NCBI GenBank assembly: GCA_033398695.1
Contig: CM065801.1
Location: 52,462,358-52,526,357 of the forward strand
Direction of reading: 5' to 3'
Length of the DNA stretch: 64,000 bases
Source: Orobanche coerulescens
Lineage: Eukaryota > Streptophyta > Magnoliopsida > Lamiales > Orobanchaceae
The notes under the pieces are model-generated. The model was not told the origin of the DNA, ran no database searches, and saw only the letters and a list, made by a program, of their open reading frames with translations. Made by a program: the position numbers and the translations under genes. Below are positions 45,118 through 56,543 of the stretch, piece after piece; the stretch's first letter is position 1; the number at the start of each line of letters is the position of its first letter.

Positions 45118-46860
45118 CTATGGGGTTCCTGGTGGCGTGAATTGAGACACTATTCCATGTTCCTTAAGGAACTCATCAAACTCTGTGCTCATATATTCGC
45201 CACCTCGGTCCGACCGAAGTGCTTTGATATGACATCCAGTTTGTTTTTCAACTAGGGCCTTAAATTCTTTAAATTTAATAAAGGCTTCGGATTTATGTTT
45301 CATTAAGTACACAATCCTATACCTAGTATGATCATCTGTGAACGTTATGAAATATTGATATCCTTCCCGGGCTACTTCTAAAGCACCACAAACGTCGGTA
45401 TGTACCAATCCAAGTTTATCGGCAGCCCTTTCAAAAGTCCCTGTGAAGGGGGACTTAGTCATTTTGCCTCTAAGGCAAGATTCACAAGTTGGATAGGGTT
45501 CTACACCCAATGGACTTAAAAGTCCATCTTTCTCCATTTTCTGAACCTTGGTGTGACCAACATGACCAAGTCTAAGGTGCCATTTAAGAGCTTGATTAGT
45601 ATCTTGCCTACCACGTTTCCTAGTTATAGTATTCACTGCTGTTTTATTTTGCATGTTCAGATGATATAAATCATTCAACAATGTAGCTGTGTCAACCAAT
45701 TTATTTCGAACCATTGCCAATGAAGAAACAAAATCCTTTTCGGTCCAAGACTGGAATGGATACAATGTTTTTATGCCCCTTGGGCAAAACAAGTACTCAT
45801 CTAATGTCAAAATAAAACTGGATTCTAAACCCAGAAGGATTGATCCAATATCGGTTGCCTCGACACTTTGTCCGCTTCCGACAGTGATCATTATTTCCCC
45901 AGCTTCAAGTTTTCTACTTCGTTCCAGATCCTGATTCATAGTACAAATGTGAGAAGTGGCACCTGAATCCAGAATCCATGAAGCAGAATATACAGTAGCG
46001 GAACAATTAGTTTCAAAAACAAAAAGTTCCGTACCTGATGCGCCATTAATCTTGGGACAAGTCCTTCGCCAGTGGCCTAGCTCACCGCATTCAAGGCATT
46101 TGTCCGTAGGTTTTGGACCGCCTACCTTTTGAACCTTTCGGGCCTTGCCCTTTCCTTTCTGTACCCCTTTATTGAGTTTGTACTGCTCATAGGTCTTTTT
46201 CTTCTTGTTCTTTGACCTCCGAGGCCCAGAAGAAATCACAAGAGCAGCCTCTCTCGGTTTAGTCTTCATGTTAGACTGCGCCGTCACCAGTTTATTCATT
46301 AGCCCATCTAATGTGCATGTAATTTCATTACAGTTGAAATTCATTACAAACTGCGTGAAAGAGTCAGGAAGAGATTGAAGGATGAGATCAATTTGAAGGG
46401 ATAAATCCATATTAAAGCTGAGCACCTCGAGCCTCTCAATCATAGATACCATCTTGAGGACGTGTTCTCCCACTTTCTCCCCTTCTTTCATCCTATCACT
46501 GAATAACTGCTTCGATATCTCATATCTAGCAGTCCTACTGTGCTCTCCATAAAGTTCGGTCAAGTGTGCAAGAATCTGCCTAGCAGAAGTCATTTTCTCG
46601 TGCGCTCTCTGCAGCTCATTAGTCATTGAGCCCATCATAAAGCCACGGACTAGCACGTCATCCTTGACCCATTTTTCATGGACGTCAATATCTTCCAGAT
46701 TACCCCTGGTTCGGATGGGAGTCGGTGGAATGTCCGCCTCCAAGACGTATCTCAAAGACTCCATGCTGAGTACAATCATCAAATTCCGCAACCAGTCAAA
46801 AAAGTTGGGGCCAGTTAGGAGATTCTTTTCAAGTAGTATTGCAAGTGGGTTTTTAGCCAT
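45118..46860 (-). CDS. X gag-protease-integrase ORF (580 aa), intact up to a stop in integrase
   Basis: The frame starts MAKNPLAILLEKNLLTGPNF. Residues 60-200 form the copia gag domain (YGEHSRTARYEISKQLFSDR; LQSLPDSFTQFVMNFNCNEI). A lysine-rich stretch follows (215-250), then a zinc knuckle CX2CX4HX4C (255-268) and the aspartic protease motif DSGATSH (298-304). The GAG-pre-integrase HLRLGHVGHTKVQKM with CESC lies at about 428-465, and the integrase core with TDVCG, FTDDHTRY and SDRGGEY at about 490-560. A TAG after TPPGTP ends it inside integrase, where the family reads on. It encodes the virus-like-particle and early pol proteins of X. Confidence 0.95.
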   Translation of the reverse strand: MAKNPLAILLEKNLLTGPNFFDWLRNLMIVLSMESLRYVLEADIPPTPIRTRGNLEDIDVHEKWVKDDVLVRGFMMGSMTNELQRAHEKMTSARQILAHLTELYGEHSRTARYEISKQLFSDRMKEGEKVGEHVLKMVSMIERLEVLSFNMDLSLQIDLILQSLPDSFTQFVMNFNCNEITCTLDGLMNKLVTAQSNMKTKPREAALVISSGPRRSKNKKKKTYEQYKLNKGVQKGKGKARKVQKVGGPKPTDKCLECGELGHWRRTCPKINGASGTELFVFETNCSATVYSASWILDSGATSHICTMNQDLERSRKLEAGEIMITVGSGQSVEATDIGSILLGLESSFILTLDEYLFCPRGIKTLYPFQSWTEKDFVSSLAMVRNKLVDTATLLNDLYHLNMQNKTAVNTITRKRGRQDTNQALKWHLRLGHVGHTKVQKMEKDGLLSPLGVEPYPTCESCLRGKMTKSPFTGTFERAADKLGLVHTDVCGALEVAREGYQYFITFTDDHTRYRIVYLMKHKSEAFIKFKEFKALVEKQTGCHIKALRSDRGGEYMSTEFDEFLKEHGIVSQFTPPGTP

Positions 46861-47375
46861 TTTTAGAGATTCAGTTTTGATTTCTGTAAAGATTTAGACA
46901 AGATTAAATTAGTGACTTGTTTAATTATGACCGAGTATAGAATTTAAGGACTTGTATAATTCTTGTCTCGGCTCCCACTAATTTTATCGAAATTATACAC
47001 TCCCATGTTATAATCCAGAAAATCATGATAAGAACAACTTCTTAGTGGTGATCAAGTTCTTTACAAATTTTAACGGACGCAACCTGTTAGATTTCTTGCC
47101 AATTAATTTCTGTAAATTGGTGTCTAACACCAACCCGTCTAACAGATGATTTGATCTTCTTTTACTCCTAGTCTTCATGCCCTCAACCTATCAGGTTTCT
47201 TGGTAATCCAGACTATCTAAGTTTTTGACCATCAACGTCTATCGGTTTGACTATTGAATCTCACCCGGCAACCTATCAGGTTTCTAGGGGTGAAATTTAT
47301 CACCAACCAAAGGCACCTAATGCACTCAAGAATTTTTCAACCTCTACCAAATGTACTGCCCTGATAACTCGGAAG
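46861..47375 (-). other. X leader, segment next to gag
   Basis: 515 bases upstream of the X gag start, without an ORF. CCTATCAGGTTTCT occurs near 47187 and 47271, with a related CCTGTTAGATTTCTTG near 47084. It is continued beyond E at 56544. It ends with the GGAAG duplication. Confidence 0.7.
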
Positions 47376-49546
47376 TGTAACACCCCGAGATATTCAGAGT
47401 ATATTACAGCGCCGTGGACCCCCCACATGGGACCCACCAGGCTACAAACGAGAAAACTCCACTCGACTAACCATCCCGGTTAGCGAGGACACACATTTAA
47501 TTATAAGACATAAAAAGTTACGCCCGGAGCAACCGGCGAAATGATCATCAACCAACATTTTAACAATTTAAAAGTTGTACATCACTTAGTTTTATTTGAA
47601 TATCCTAAGTACTCGCGAGTACTGTCTATCAGTTTATAAATATAGATAACAACCAAATCGAAATGGACGTTAGAAATAGAAAGACCCAATGCACATGTCA
47701 ACGACCACAGCCAACATCCTCATCATCCAGTGCGCCGTCAGGATAATCATAACCTGAAATCCATAACAAGAATTTCCCCAAAACGGGTCCCCAGAGGGGT
47801 TAGCAATTACGCTAGTACAAGTAATCAAGGCAAACCAATCGCTTACACATTCCATAGTACATGCACCAATATCATTTCGAAAACCAAAACAAGACATGTC
47901 TTTTCCTAAACAAACAGTCATAATTAATTTGCCTAGGACGGACGAAGCCACGAATCCCACTCGAGGCCTCTAAGGACCCTCCCGAGCCGCCACATTCATA
48001 AAACAAACCAAGCACCACACGTCACCTAGGACCGGGACGAAGCCACGAATCCCACTCGAGGCCTCTAAGGACCCTCCCGAGTGGCTAGCGAAACAAACTC
48101 ATGAATCCAGGACGAAGCCATAGATTCCTCCGGATCCCGTCGGACCCTCCCGAGGTGAGCAAATCACACACAATATACATTACCATTTCACGTTAAGCAT
48201 AAGGGTTTCCAAGAATACTTGCCTTGAATAAATGACGACGCACGAACGGAAGGAAAATACCGAGCGTTAAGAACCGATAATCATGAACCTAACGATGCGA
48301 AGGACAAAATCACAACCGATTCTAAATGGATACGGAATTGGAAAACACCGAAAACCCGCCTACGATTCATGTATATTCGTATAAAAACATCAACGAGGGC
48401 GGATCACAACCAATCCCTCTCGATTACGCAAAACTACAAAATATACCATGAATTCGTAGGAAAACTAAGAATACTAACAAGATTAATCATATTCATCATG
48501 AATTAATCAACAATACGGAAAGAATCGAACAATAATTCGAAAACCCCAAATCTCCCAAAAATGGGTTCTTAGAAGATTACCTTGGATTAGGATGAATGAT
48601 TCAAGAAGAAATCGATAATCTACAACAAAACTCGAAGTGGATGATTTCTTCAAGTCCGAAAATGTTAAAATCGCCCAAGAGTTGCTCTGAATCGCCCGAG
48701 CAGGGGAAGAAAAGAGAGGAGAGGAAAATGAAGACCTTCCCCCGCATCCGTGTAATATAGTCAATCGATCCTAATATGTCCAAAAAGTGACAATAAATGA
48801 CTCATCTACCCTTGTTAGGATTTACTCCGGCGTTTAAAATGGTTAAGTGAACTGCCAAAACAGTGGTCCTAACACGATGGATACTGACACGCCGAGTTCG
48901 ATCTGAGGACACAATCGGTCGATCTGAGATTGGTCGACATAAAGACTCGCTCGATACTGGCTCGCTCGTCAGCGATCGCTCGTCTGACGATAAGCTCGAT
49001 CGCCGATACGCTCGTCTGATGCTCGCTCGGTACAGGCTTGCTCGATACGGCGCTGTTGCATGACTCGACCGTGTCCGGAACACGGCCGGGCGTGTCGGCG
49101 GTCGGTTCGCATTACGGACGAGTACGGCACGGGCCGTGTCGGACGGCACGGTCGGGTCTGAGACGAAACTTTCGGCAGTTCGGGACGAGTGCAGCCGCAG
49201 GCCGTGTCGGACGACACGGCCGAGTTCGATCGGCGATGATCGCCAAAAACTGAAACGACCATAACTCTCTCGTCCGGACTCCGATTGACTCACCGTTTGA
49301 ACCATTGGAAAGCTAACTCGATGTTCTATAATATTGCAAAGATTTATAATTTTTGGAGTCACCAAAAATTAATGGTGATCTAACAAAGTTGAACTCATAT
49401 GAGGAAAGTTGAAACAATGAACAATAGCGAGAATAAAATTCAACAGTTGACAGGAAGGACATACTGAAAGATACACGAGGGTCACTATGACCGAGAAATA
49501 TACCAAAAATGAAAATACAAGGGAAAGAAAAATACCGGATATTACA
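47376..49546 (-). repeat. E left LTR (3' LTR)
   Basis: It contains two CCACGAATCCCACTCGAGGCC / GGACCCTCCCGAG units (about 47935-48085), ACTTGCCT at 48217, a CpG-rich array at 48880-49225 with arms GGCCGTGTC/GACACGGCC, and the shared block at 49258-49350. ORFs such as 48802-49365 arise from the array and are not genes. Confidence 0.9.
48880..49225. repeat. CpG-rich palindrome array in E left LTR
   Basis: GATCG- and CTCGATACGG-type units are followed by inverted repeats built on GGCCGTGTC...GACACGGCC, with loops GGAC or CGGA. The right LTR has a changed version at 55868-56225, including extra ATACAGACACAATCGGTCG and CCGATCGCTCGATACGG repeats. Confidence 0.9.
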
Positions 49547-49581
49547 TTCTACCCCTCTAAAAATAAGTTTCGTCCCGAAAC

Positions 49582-49872
49582 TTAAGAAACAAACAACTCA
49601 GGGTACTTAGCACGCATGCTATCCTCGGTTTCCCAAGTTGCCTCCTCGACACCGTGTCTCGACCACTGCACTTTGACCAAAGGGATGGTCTTATGCCTCA
49701 GTCGTTTCTCACGATGCTCCAAAATCTTCAAAGGACGCTCCTCGAAAGTAATATCTTCAGCAATATCAATCTCGCCATAATCGATGACGTGACTAGGATC
49801 CGGAACATATTTCCTCAGCTGGGAAACATGAAAAACGCTATGAACAAGACTCAAGGCCGGAGGTAACGCCAA
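49582..49872 (-). pseudogene. E chromodomain (integrase C-terminus)
   Basis: Near the end, LVKVQWSRHGVEEATWETED with MRAKYPELF is a chromodomain of the kind found at the C-terminus of plant chromovirus integrases, where it is thought to direct insertion to heterochromatin. Upstream, HSVFHVSQLRKYVPDPSHVI is the conserved segment before it. It ends just before the polypurine tract, as expected. It is in a different frame from the integrase core. Confidence 0.9.
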
Positions 49873-50870
49873 ACGGTATGCTAACCCACCGACTCGCCGA
49901 GAATCTCGAAGGGCCCAATAAATCTCGGACTCAACTTCCCCTTCTTCCCGAAACGGAAAACTCCTCTCGTTGGCGACACCTTCAGCAAAACGTGGTCTCC
50001 CACCTCAAATTCTAAAGGTCTACGACGGACATCGGCATATGACTTTTGTCGACTCTGGGCCGTCAACATCCGTTCTCGAATTAATTCTATCTTCCGCCTC
50101 GTCTCTAAAACGACATCCGGCTCGGTCCCGACTAAATCAGACGCCTCATTCCAACAAATCGGTGACCGACATCGCCGCCCATAAAGTGCCTCATATGGTG
50201 CCATCCGAATCGACGCGTGCCAACTATTGTTGTACGTGAATTCGATCAATGGCAAATGCTCCTCCCGCCGCTCAATCGAGAGCGCACGCCGCAACATATC
50301 CTCGAACGTCCTGGATAGTGCGTTCGACATCATCCGACCGAGGATGGAAAGAGGTACTCAAATGCAAACGGTACCCAACGCCTTATGCACCGCTTGCCAA
50401 AAGTGCGATACGAAACGGCCATCACGATTCAAACGATAGACTTGAGTACCGTGAAGTCTCACAATCTGCGACAAATATACGGCTGACTTCTCCGGGCCCC
50501 AAGTGTCCTTGATGCCCGAGAAAATGTGCCGACTTGGTCGACGATCAACAATCACCCAAACCATATTCATGCTCGATCTCGATCTCGGCAAACTCGTAAT
50601 GAAATCCATCGATATATCTTCCCATTTCCATTCCGAACGGAAGTGACGCAATAACCTGTAGGTCGATGCTCGATTTTGACTCTGGCAAGTCAAACATCTC
50701 GCCACAAACCGTGCGACTTACTCCTTCATATCATTCCACCGAAGTTCCTCCTCGGGTCCTTGTACATCTTACTCGAGCCGGGATGAACGGAATAGGGTGT
50801 GGAATAGGCCTCACGCAAAATACCCTGTCGCAACTCGATCGCTCGGCACACAAAGCCGACTGAATCTCAA
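49873..50870 (-). pseudogene. E integrase remnant
   Basis: 50705-50358 carries CLTCQSQNRAS (end of the zinc-binding domain), KWEDISMDFITSLPRSRSS with the first catalytic Asp, and the region of the second (LNRDGRF, where the family has a Ser-Asp-Arg-Asp pattern). 50333-49881 carries EEHLPLIEFTYNNSWHASIR, APYEALYGRRCRSPICW and FEVGDHVLLKVSPTRGVFRF. Frame changes separate the parts. Confidence 0.9.
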
Positions 50871-51748
50871 AACACCATCCTCGTGAATCACAAACCCAGG
50901 AGACTTTCCTTTAAGAACGTTCTCTCGGATTTGAGTAATCATCGGATCCTCTAATTGCTTGATTTAATTTCATCGATCAAAGGCAGCGAAATTTCTAAGG
51001 CACAAAGTTGCCGACAGATCCAGCAACAAAACCTCAACATCTAACCCGATCAAAGCCCGCCGAAGCTCGGGACGAGGCGTAAGGACCTCAAGCGTTCGCA
51101 ACGCAATCGGTTTCCGACTCAAGGCGTCGGCCACGACATTCGCCTTACCGGATGATAAAGGATTTCGAGGTCATAATCCTTAATCAACTCTAACCACCTC
51201 CTCTGTCTCATATTCAACTCTCGAGTAAATATGTATTTGGACTTTTATGATCGGTAAAAATCGACATGCAGAGCCGAAAGATAGTGACGCCAAATCTTGA
51301 GTGCAAAGACAACCGCCGCTAACTCCAAATCATGAGTAGGGTAGTTAAGCTCATACGGCCTCAATCGTCTCGACGCATAGGCAATGGTCTTGCCGTCTTT
51401 GCATCAATACGCACCCAAGACCACGACCAAGCATCGCTAAAAACGGAGAAACCCTAGTTGCCAAATGGCAATGACAAAACCGGGGATGAAGTCAAACGCT
51501 TCTACAGATCCTCAAAACTCGATCGCCTCTCATCGGTCCGCATTTAACTTCTCGGTTTGGAGCAAGCGTGTAAGTGGTCGAGCTAGTTTTGAGAATCCTC
51601 GGCGAACCTACGGTAGTAGCCACCAAACCCAAGAAACTACGGACCTCCTTCACATTTGTGGCGATGCCCAATCCAACACCGCCTCAATTTTCTGCGGATC
51701 TACTCGAACTCCCTACCGAGATCACGTGACCCAAAAACATCACTTCCT
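50871..51748 (-). pseudogene. E RNase H remnant
   Basis: No long frame is open, but translation across the breaks gives [20 protein letters not shown] followed by [14 protein letters not shown] near 51385-51280, the standard gypsy RNase H segment. The region lies between RT and integrase as in all gypsy elements. Confidence 0.75.
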
Positions 51749-52290
51749 TCACCAGAACTCACATTTCGAGAACTTCGCATAGAGTTGCTCGGTCCTCAAA
51801 ATGTCTAACACTACCCGCAAATGATGGGCATGCTCTTCCTCGTTCCTCGAATAAATAAGAATATCGTCGATGACGACGACACACTTATCCAAATACTCGA
51901 TAAAGACTTTGTTCATCAATCGCATGAACACCCGTAGCGTTAGTTAACCCGAAAGGCATAACTACAAACTCATAATGTCCGTATCTCGTCCGAAAAGCCG
52001 TTTTCGGCACGTCGGACTCCCTCACCCGGAGCTGATAGTACCCCGATCTCAAATCAATCTTTGAGAATACCGCCGCTCCCTGCAACTGGTCGAACAAGTC
52101 GTCAATCCTCGGCAAAGGATACTTGTTCTTGATGGTCACCTTGTTCAGTTCACGATAGTCGATACACAAACGTAGTGAACCATCCTTCTTACGCACAAAC
52201 AAGACCGGTGCGCCCCAAGGCGAGGCGCTCGGTCGAACATACCCCGACTCAAGAAGTTCACTCAATTGTTTCTTCAACTCTGACATCTCT
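51749..52290 (-). pseudogene. E reverse transcriptase remnant
   Basis: 52286-51930 has [40 protein letters not shown] and [10 protein letters not shown]. After one frameshift 51931-51749 has the catalytic VIDDILIYS (usually with F or V before the DD) and [16 protein letters not shown]. This is the core of a Ty3/gypsy reverse transcriptase. Confidence 0.95.
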
Positions 52291-52936
52291 TAAGGTGCCA
52301 TGCGATACGGCGCCTTGAAATCGAGCCGCACCGGCTCTAACTCTATAGTAAACTCAACCTCACGATCCGGTGGCAATCCCGGCAACTCGTCAGAAATACA
52401 TCAGAAACTCACTAACGACTGGAATCGATGAAAGCTCGACTCCACCATTCTCCGCCTTCAAGGCGTAGCACCAATAACCAGTACACCCTTTTCGCAGAGT
52501 CTCATCGCCTTCAAGGCGTTAATAACAAACTTGGTTTCTCTTTCGCCCTGCGAAAGAGTGTTGATGCCGTCCTCGGCTAACATAGTGATGATTCTCGTGC
52601 GGTAGTTCATGATTGCACCATGCCGTTCGAGCCAATCATTCCCGCGAATTAAATCCTCGCCCTCGATACTCACAACAATAAGATTAGAGAGCCAAGCCCT
52701 CTCACAAATAATCACAGAGCAGTCCGGACTTCTCGATCACCGACAATTCTATCACCGCTAGGAAGTTTAACGATGAAAGGCTCGCAAGGTGACAAGCGGT
52801 GAGACTCAAACGGCGTACACACTCTAGAGAAATGAATGAATGCGTAGCACCGAATCAAAAAGTACACCGACGGGATGGGAATGGATATGAACGTACTGCC
52901 GCCACGATGAGCCGCCGGATCATCGGTCCTCCTCAT
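52291..52936 (-). pseudogene. E protease and protease-RT linker remnant
   Basis: 52715-52458 includes LIRGNDWLERHGAIMNYRTR, the flap and C-terminal part of the gypsy aspartic protease. A frame upstream (52936-52712) has LSPCEPFIVKLPSGDR. The catalytic Asp-Ser-Gly motif is not clear in this copy because of shifts. Confidence 0.8.
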
Positions 52937-54123
52937 CTCGTAGATACGCGGGCCGGGCGAGCCGACACTGGATGCTCCTCCTAGCGGGCTGACTCCCGAC
53001 CCCTACCTCGGCCGGCACTTGGTGGGGCGGCGGAGCAAATGAGCCACGGTTCACGCTCGGCTCCATAGGTCTTTGGGTGAGAAGAACGGTCTGTGGCTGT
53101 CTGAGCTTCTCGCAAAGAAGCTTTGTGGCGGATGACCACAAGTATGACAAGTCAAAGGTGGACGAAGACAATCCCGGTTCACGTGGCACAGCTTGCCACA
53201 GTTAAAGCATCCGGGGTCCTGGACGGTTCGGCGGCACTCAAAGCTCCCGGAAAAAGCAGGCCGAACCGCCCGTAGAAATATTTGCGGCTGAGATTTCGCT
53301 GGCCTCCACTCTTAGGACCGGAAAAATTTCCGACCGACTTACGCTTCTTGCTCTCGCGAGCCAAATCGCTAGCGGTCACCGACATATCATAAGCAAGAGC
53401 TCGACTCGATAATCCTTCAAGGTAGTACGACGAGCCGGACATATAGTCCCGAATGGGCAGTTTCATTCTCCTCGAAAAATGAAAATCTTGTCGCTCTCTT
53501 CGACAACTTGGGTCTTCACATAACCCAACTCCTTATTAAAATCGGCAATAGCTTGGGATACGGGATATCCGTGGTTGAGCATCAAAGAAAGCATGCACTC
53601 GAGCCTGTCGACCGGCCATGGACAATACTCGGTCTCCATCAACTCCCGAAACTCGGCCCACGAAGCAACATGATCTTTGGGACCAACGGCCTCCCACCAA
53701 CTGTAGCATCTCCCGTGAGAAAGTATTGAGCAATAGGGACCTTACGGTCCTCGGGGCGCTTGGTAGCAGTGAATACTTTGGATATCTCCTTGATCCACCC
53801 TTCCCGGCCCGATCGGGTCCAAGCTCCCGAATCGGGAGGATGCATCTTGATGACATCCTCAAGCCAACGATCCGTTCGCCCCGATTAGCATGGGCACGAT
53901 CGGGGTTACGGACCACTGAGCTATAGCCGCCATCGGTTAACCATTTCTTTGCATAATGGCCGCAATACCAAGATCGGCGCGCTCCCGAGAAGAAGCATGG
54001 CGTGACGGTCACCGTGCTGCCGGCTCGAAGAATGCGACGTGGCCGCCCACCGGCCGCCCCACGTCCTCGGCGCGTCACGACCACGACCACGACCACGACC
54101 ACGGTTTCCTCGGCATCCATCAA
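52937..54123 (-). pseudogene. E gag remnant
   Basis: The frame begins MMDAEETVVVVVVVVVTRRG at 54123; the valine run comes from a GTGGTC microsatellite. Segments of gag follow across frameshifts, ending with a zinc knuckle CFNC-GKLCH-VNRDC (CX2CX4HX4C) near 53190. It is broken in several frames between 53466 and 53540. Confidence 0.8.
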
Positions 54124-54329
54124 GTTGAGAGATAGCAGTATATCGATGATGAGTAAGGGAGGAAAAGCAACTACGATTTAAATGGGAAAATACAATGCAA
54201 GAAACAAAAGAGCCGAATAAGAAAACTTACGAGCACCGAAGTACTTGGGATGTGGCGGTGTGACAATGTGCAAAACAAATACGACTAGACCCAAATAACC
54301 AACAAGCCTAGGTATCCATAAACCTAGAT

Positions 54330-54340
54330 CTCCGATACCA
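54330..54340 (-). other. E primer-binding site (initiator Met tRNA)
   Basis: Minus strand TGGTATCGGAG, five bases from the right LTR. It matches the sites of D and X. Confidence 0.85.
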
Positions 54341-54345
54341 TTTTC

Positions 54346-56543
54346 TGTAACACCCCGAGATATTCAGAGTATATTACAGCGCCGTGGACCCCCCACATGG
54401 GACCCACCAGGCTACAAACGAAAACTCCACTCGACTAACCATCCCGGTTAGCGAGGACACACATTTAATTATAAGACATAAAGTTACGCCCGGAGCAACC
54501 GCGAAATGATCATCAACCAACAATGTAACAATTTAAAAGTAGTACAACACGGAGTTGAATTTGAAAAGCCTAAGTACTCGCGAGTACAATCTATCGATTT
54601 ATAAATATAGAAAACAACCAAATCGAAATGGACGAAAGAAATAGAAAGACCCAATCGCACATGTCAACGACTCGCCAACATCCTCGTCTTGTCCGGTGCC
54701 CGCCGTCAGGATAATCATAACACGAAATCCATAACAAGAATTTCCCCAAAACGGGTCCCCAGAGGGGTTAGCAATTACGCTAGTACAAGTAATCAAGGCA
54801 AACAAATCGCTTACACATTCCATAGTACATGCACCAATATCATTTCGAAAACCAAAACAAGACATGTCTTTTCCGGAAACAAACAGTCATAATTAATTTG
54901 CCTAGGACCGGGACGAAGCCACGAATCCCACTCGAGGCCTCTAAGGACCCTCCCGAGCCGCCACATTCATAAAACAAACCAAGCACCACACGTCACCTAG
55001 ACCGGACGAAGCCACGAATCCCACTCGAGGCCTCTAAGGACCCTCCCGAGTCAAGAGCGAAACAAACTCATGAATCTAGGACGAAGCCATAGATTCCCTC
55101 TGGGATCCCGTCGGACCCTCCCGAGGTGAGCAAATCACACACAATATACATTACCATTTCACGTTAAGCATAAGGGTTTCCAAGAATACTTGCCTTGAAT
55201 AAATGACGACGCACGAACGGAAGGAAAATACCGACGAACGTTAAGAACCGATAATCACGAACCTAACGATGCGAAGGACAAAATTACAACCAGTTCTAAA
55301 TGGATACGGAATTGGAAAACACCCGAAAACCCGTCTACGATTCATGTATATTCGTATAAAAACATCAACGAGGGCGGATCACAACCAATCCCTCTCGATT
55401 ACGCAAAACTACAAAATATACCATGAATTCGTAGGAAAACTAAGAATACTAACAAGATTAATCATATTCATCATGAATTAATCAACAATACGGAAAGAAT
55501 CGAACAATAATTCGAAAACCCCCAAATCTCCCAAAAATGGGTTCTTAGAAGATTACCTTGGATTAGGATGAATGATTCAAGAAGAAATCGATAATCTACA
55601 ACAAAACTCGAAGTGGATGATTTCTTCAAGTCCGAAAATGTTAAAATCGCCCAAGAGTTGCTCCTGAATCGCCCAGAACGAGGGGAAGAAAAGAGAGGAG
55701 AGGAAAATGAAGACCTTCCCCCAGATCCCGTGTAATATACTCAACTGATCCTAATATGTCCAAAAAGTGACAATAAATTACTCATCTACCCTTGTTAGGA
55801 TTTACTCCAGCGTTTAAAATGGTTAAGTGAACTCACAAAACAGTGGTCCTAACACGATGGATACTGACACGCTCGCCTGATACAGACACAATCGGTCGAT
55901 ACAGACACAATCGGTCGACATAAAGATTCGGCCGACATAAAGACTCGCCGATACAGCGCTCGATATGCCGATCGCTCGATACGGCCGCTCGATATGGCCG
56001 ATCGCTCGATACGGTGCTCGCTCGCATGTGGCTTGCTCGATACGGTGCTCGCTGCATGACTCGGCCGTGTCACTGAACACGGCCGGGCGTGTCGGCGATC
56101 GGTTCTAGCATTACCGGACGAGCACGCAGACGGCCGTGTCGGACGACACGGGTCCCCGAGACAAACTTTCGGCAGTTCCGGACGAGTACGGCACGGGCCG
56201 TGTCGGACGACACGGCCGAGTTCGATCGGCAGTGATCGGCCAAAAACTGAAACAACCATAACTCTCTCGTCCGGACTCCGATTGACTCACCGTTTGAACC
56301 ATTGGAAAGATAACTCGATGTTCTATAATATTGCAAATATTTATAATTTTTGGAGTCACCAAAAATTAATGGTGATCTAACAAAGTTGAACTCATATGAG
56401 GAAAGTTGAAACAATGAACAATAGCGAGAATAAAATTCAACAGTTGACAGGAAGGACATACTGAAAGATACACGAGGGTCACTATGACCGAGAAATATAC
56501 CAAAAATGAAAATACAAGGGAAAGAAAAATACCGGATATTACA
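54346..56543 (-). repeat. E right LTR (5' LTR)
   Basis: It matches the left LTR; differences cluster in the CpG array and at CAG/CTG triplets (for example ATCAGTTTATAAA against ATCGATTTATAAA). Confidence 0.95.

Larger units (their letters stand above)
47376..56543 (-). mobile_element. Element E: chromodomain Ty3/gypsy (chromovirus), full length
   Basis: LTRs 47376-49546 (2171 bp) and 54346-56543 (2198 bp), TGTAACACCCCGAGA to ACCGGATATTACA, are flanked by GGAAG (47371-47375 and 56544-56548). The primer site TGGTATCGGAG is at 54330-54340; the polypurine tract AGAGGGGTAGAA at 49547-49558. On the minus strand gag, protease, RT, RNase H, integrase and a chromodomain follow in order, a layout typical of plant Tekay-type chromoviruses. 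Coding regions carry many frameshifts. Termini and hairpin match those of D and F, so an E-type element could have mobilised them. Confidence 0.95.

Noticed and set aside
48802..49365. 187-residue Arg/Ser-rich ORF
   Set aside because: It reads through the CpG palindrome array of the E LTR; the matching right LTR does not keep the same frame.
54000..54110. Valine-run protein start in E as a novel domain
   Set aside because: It is a GTGGTC microsatellite expansion within gag; no further significance seen.
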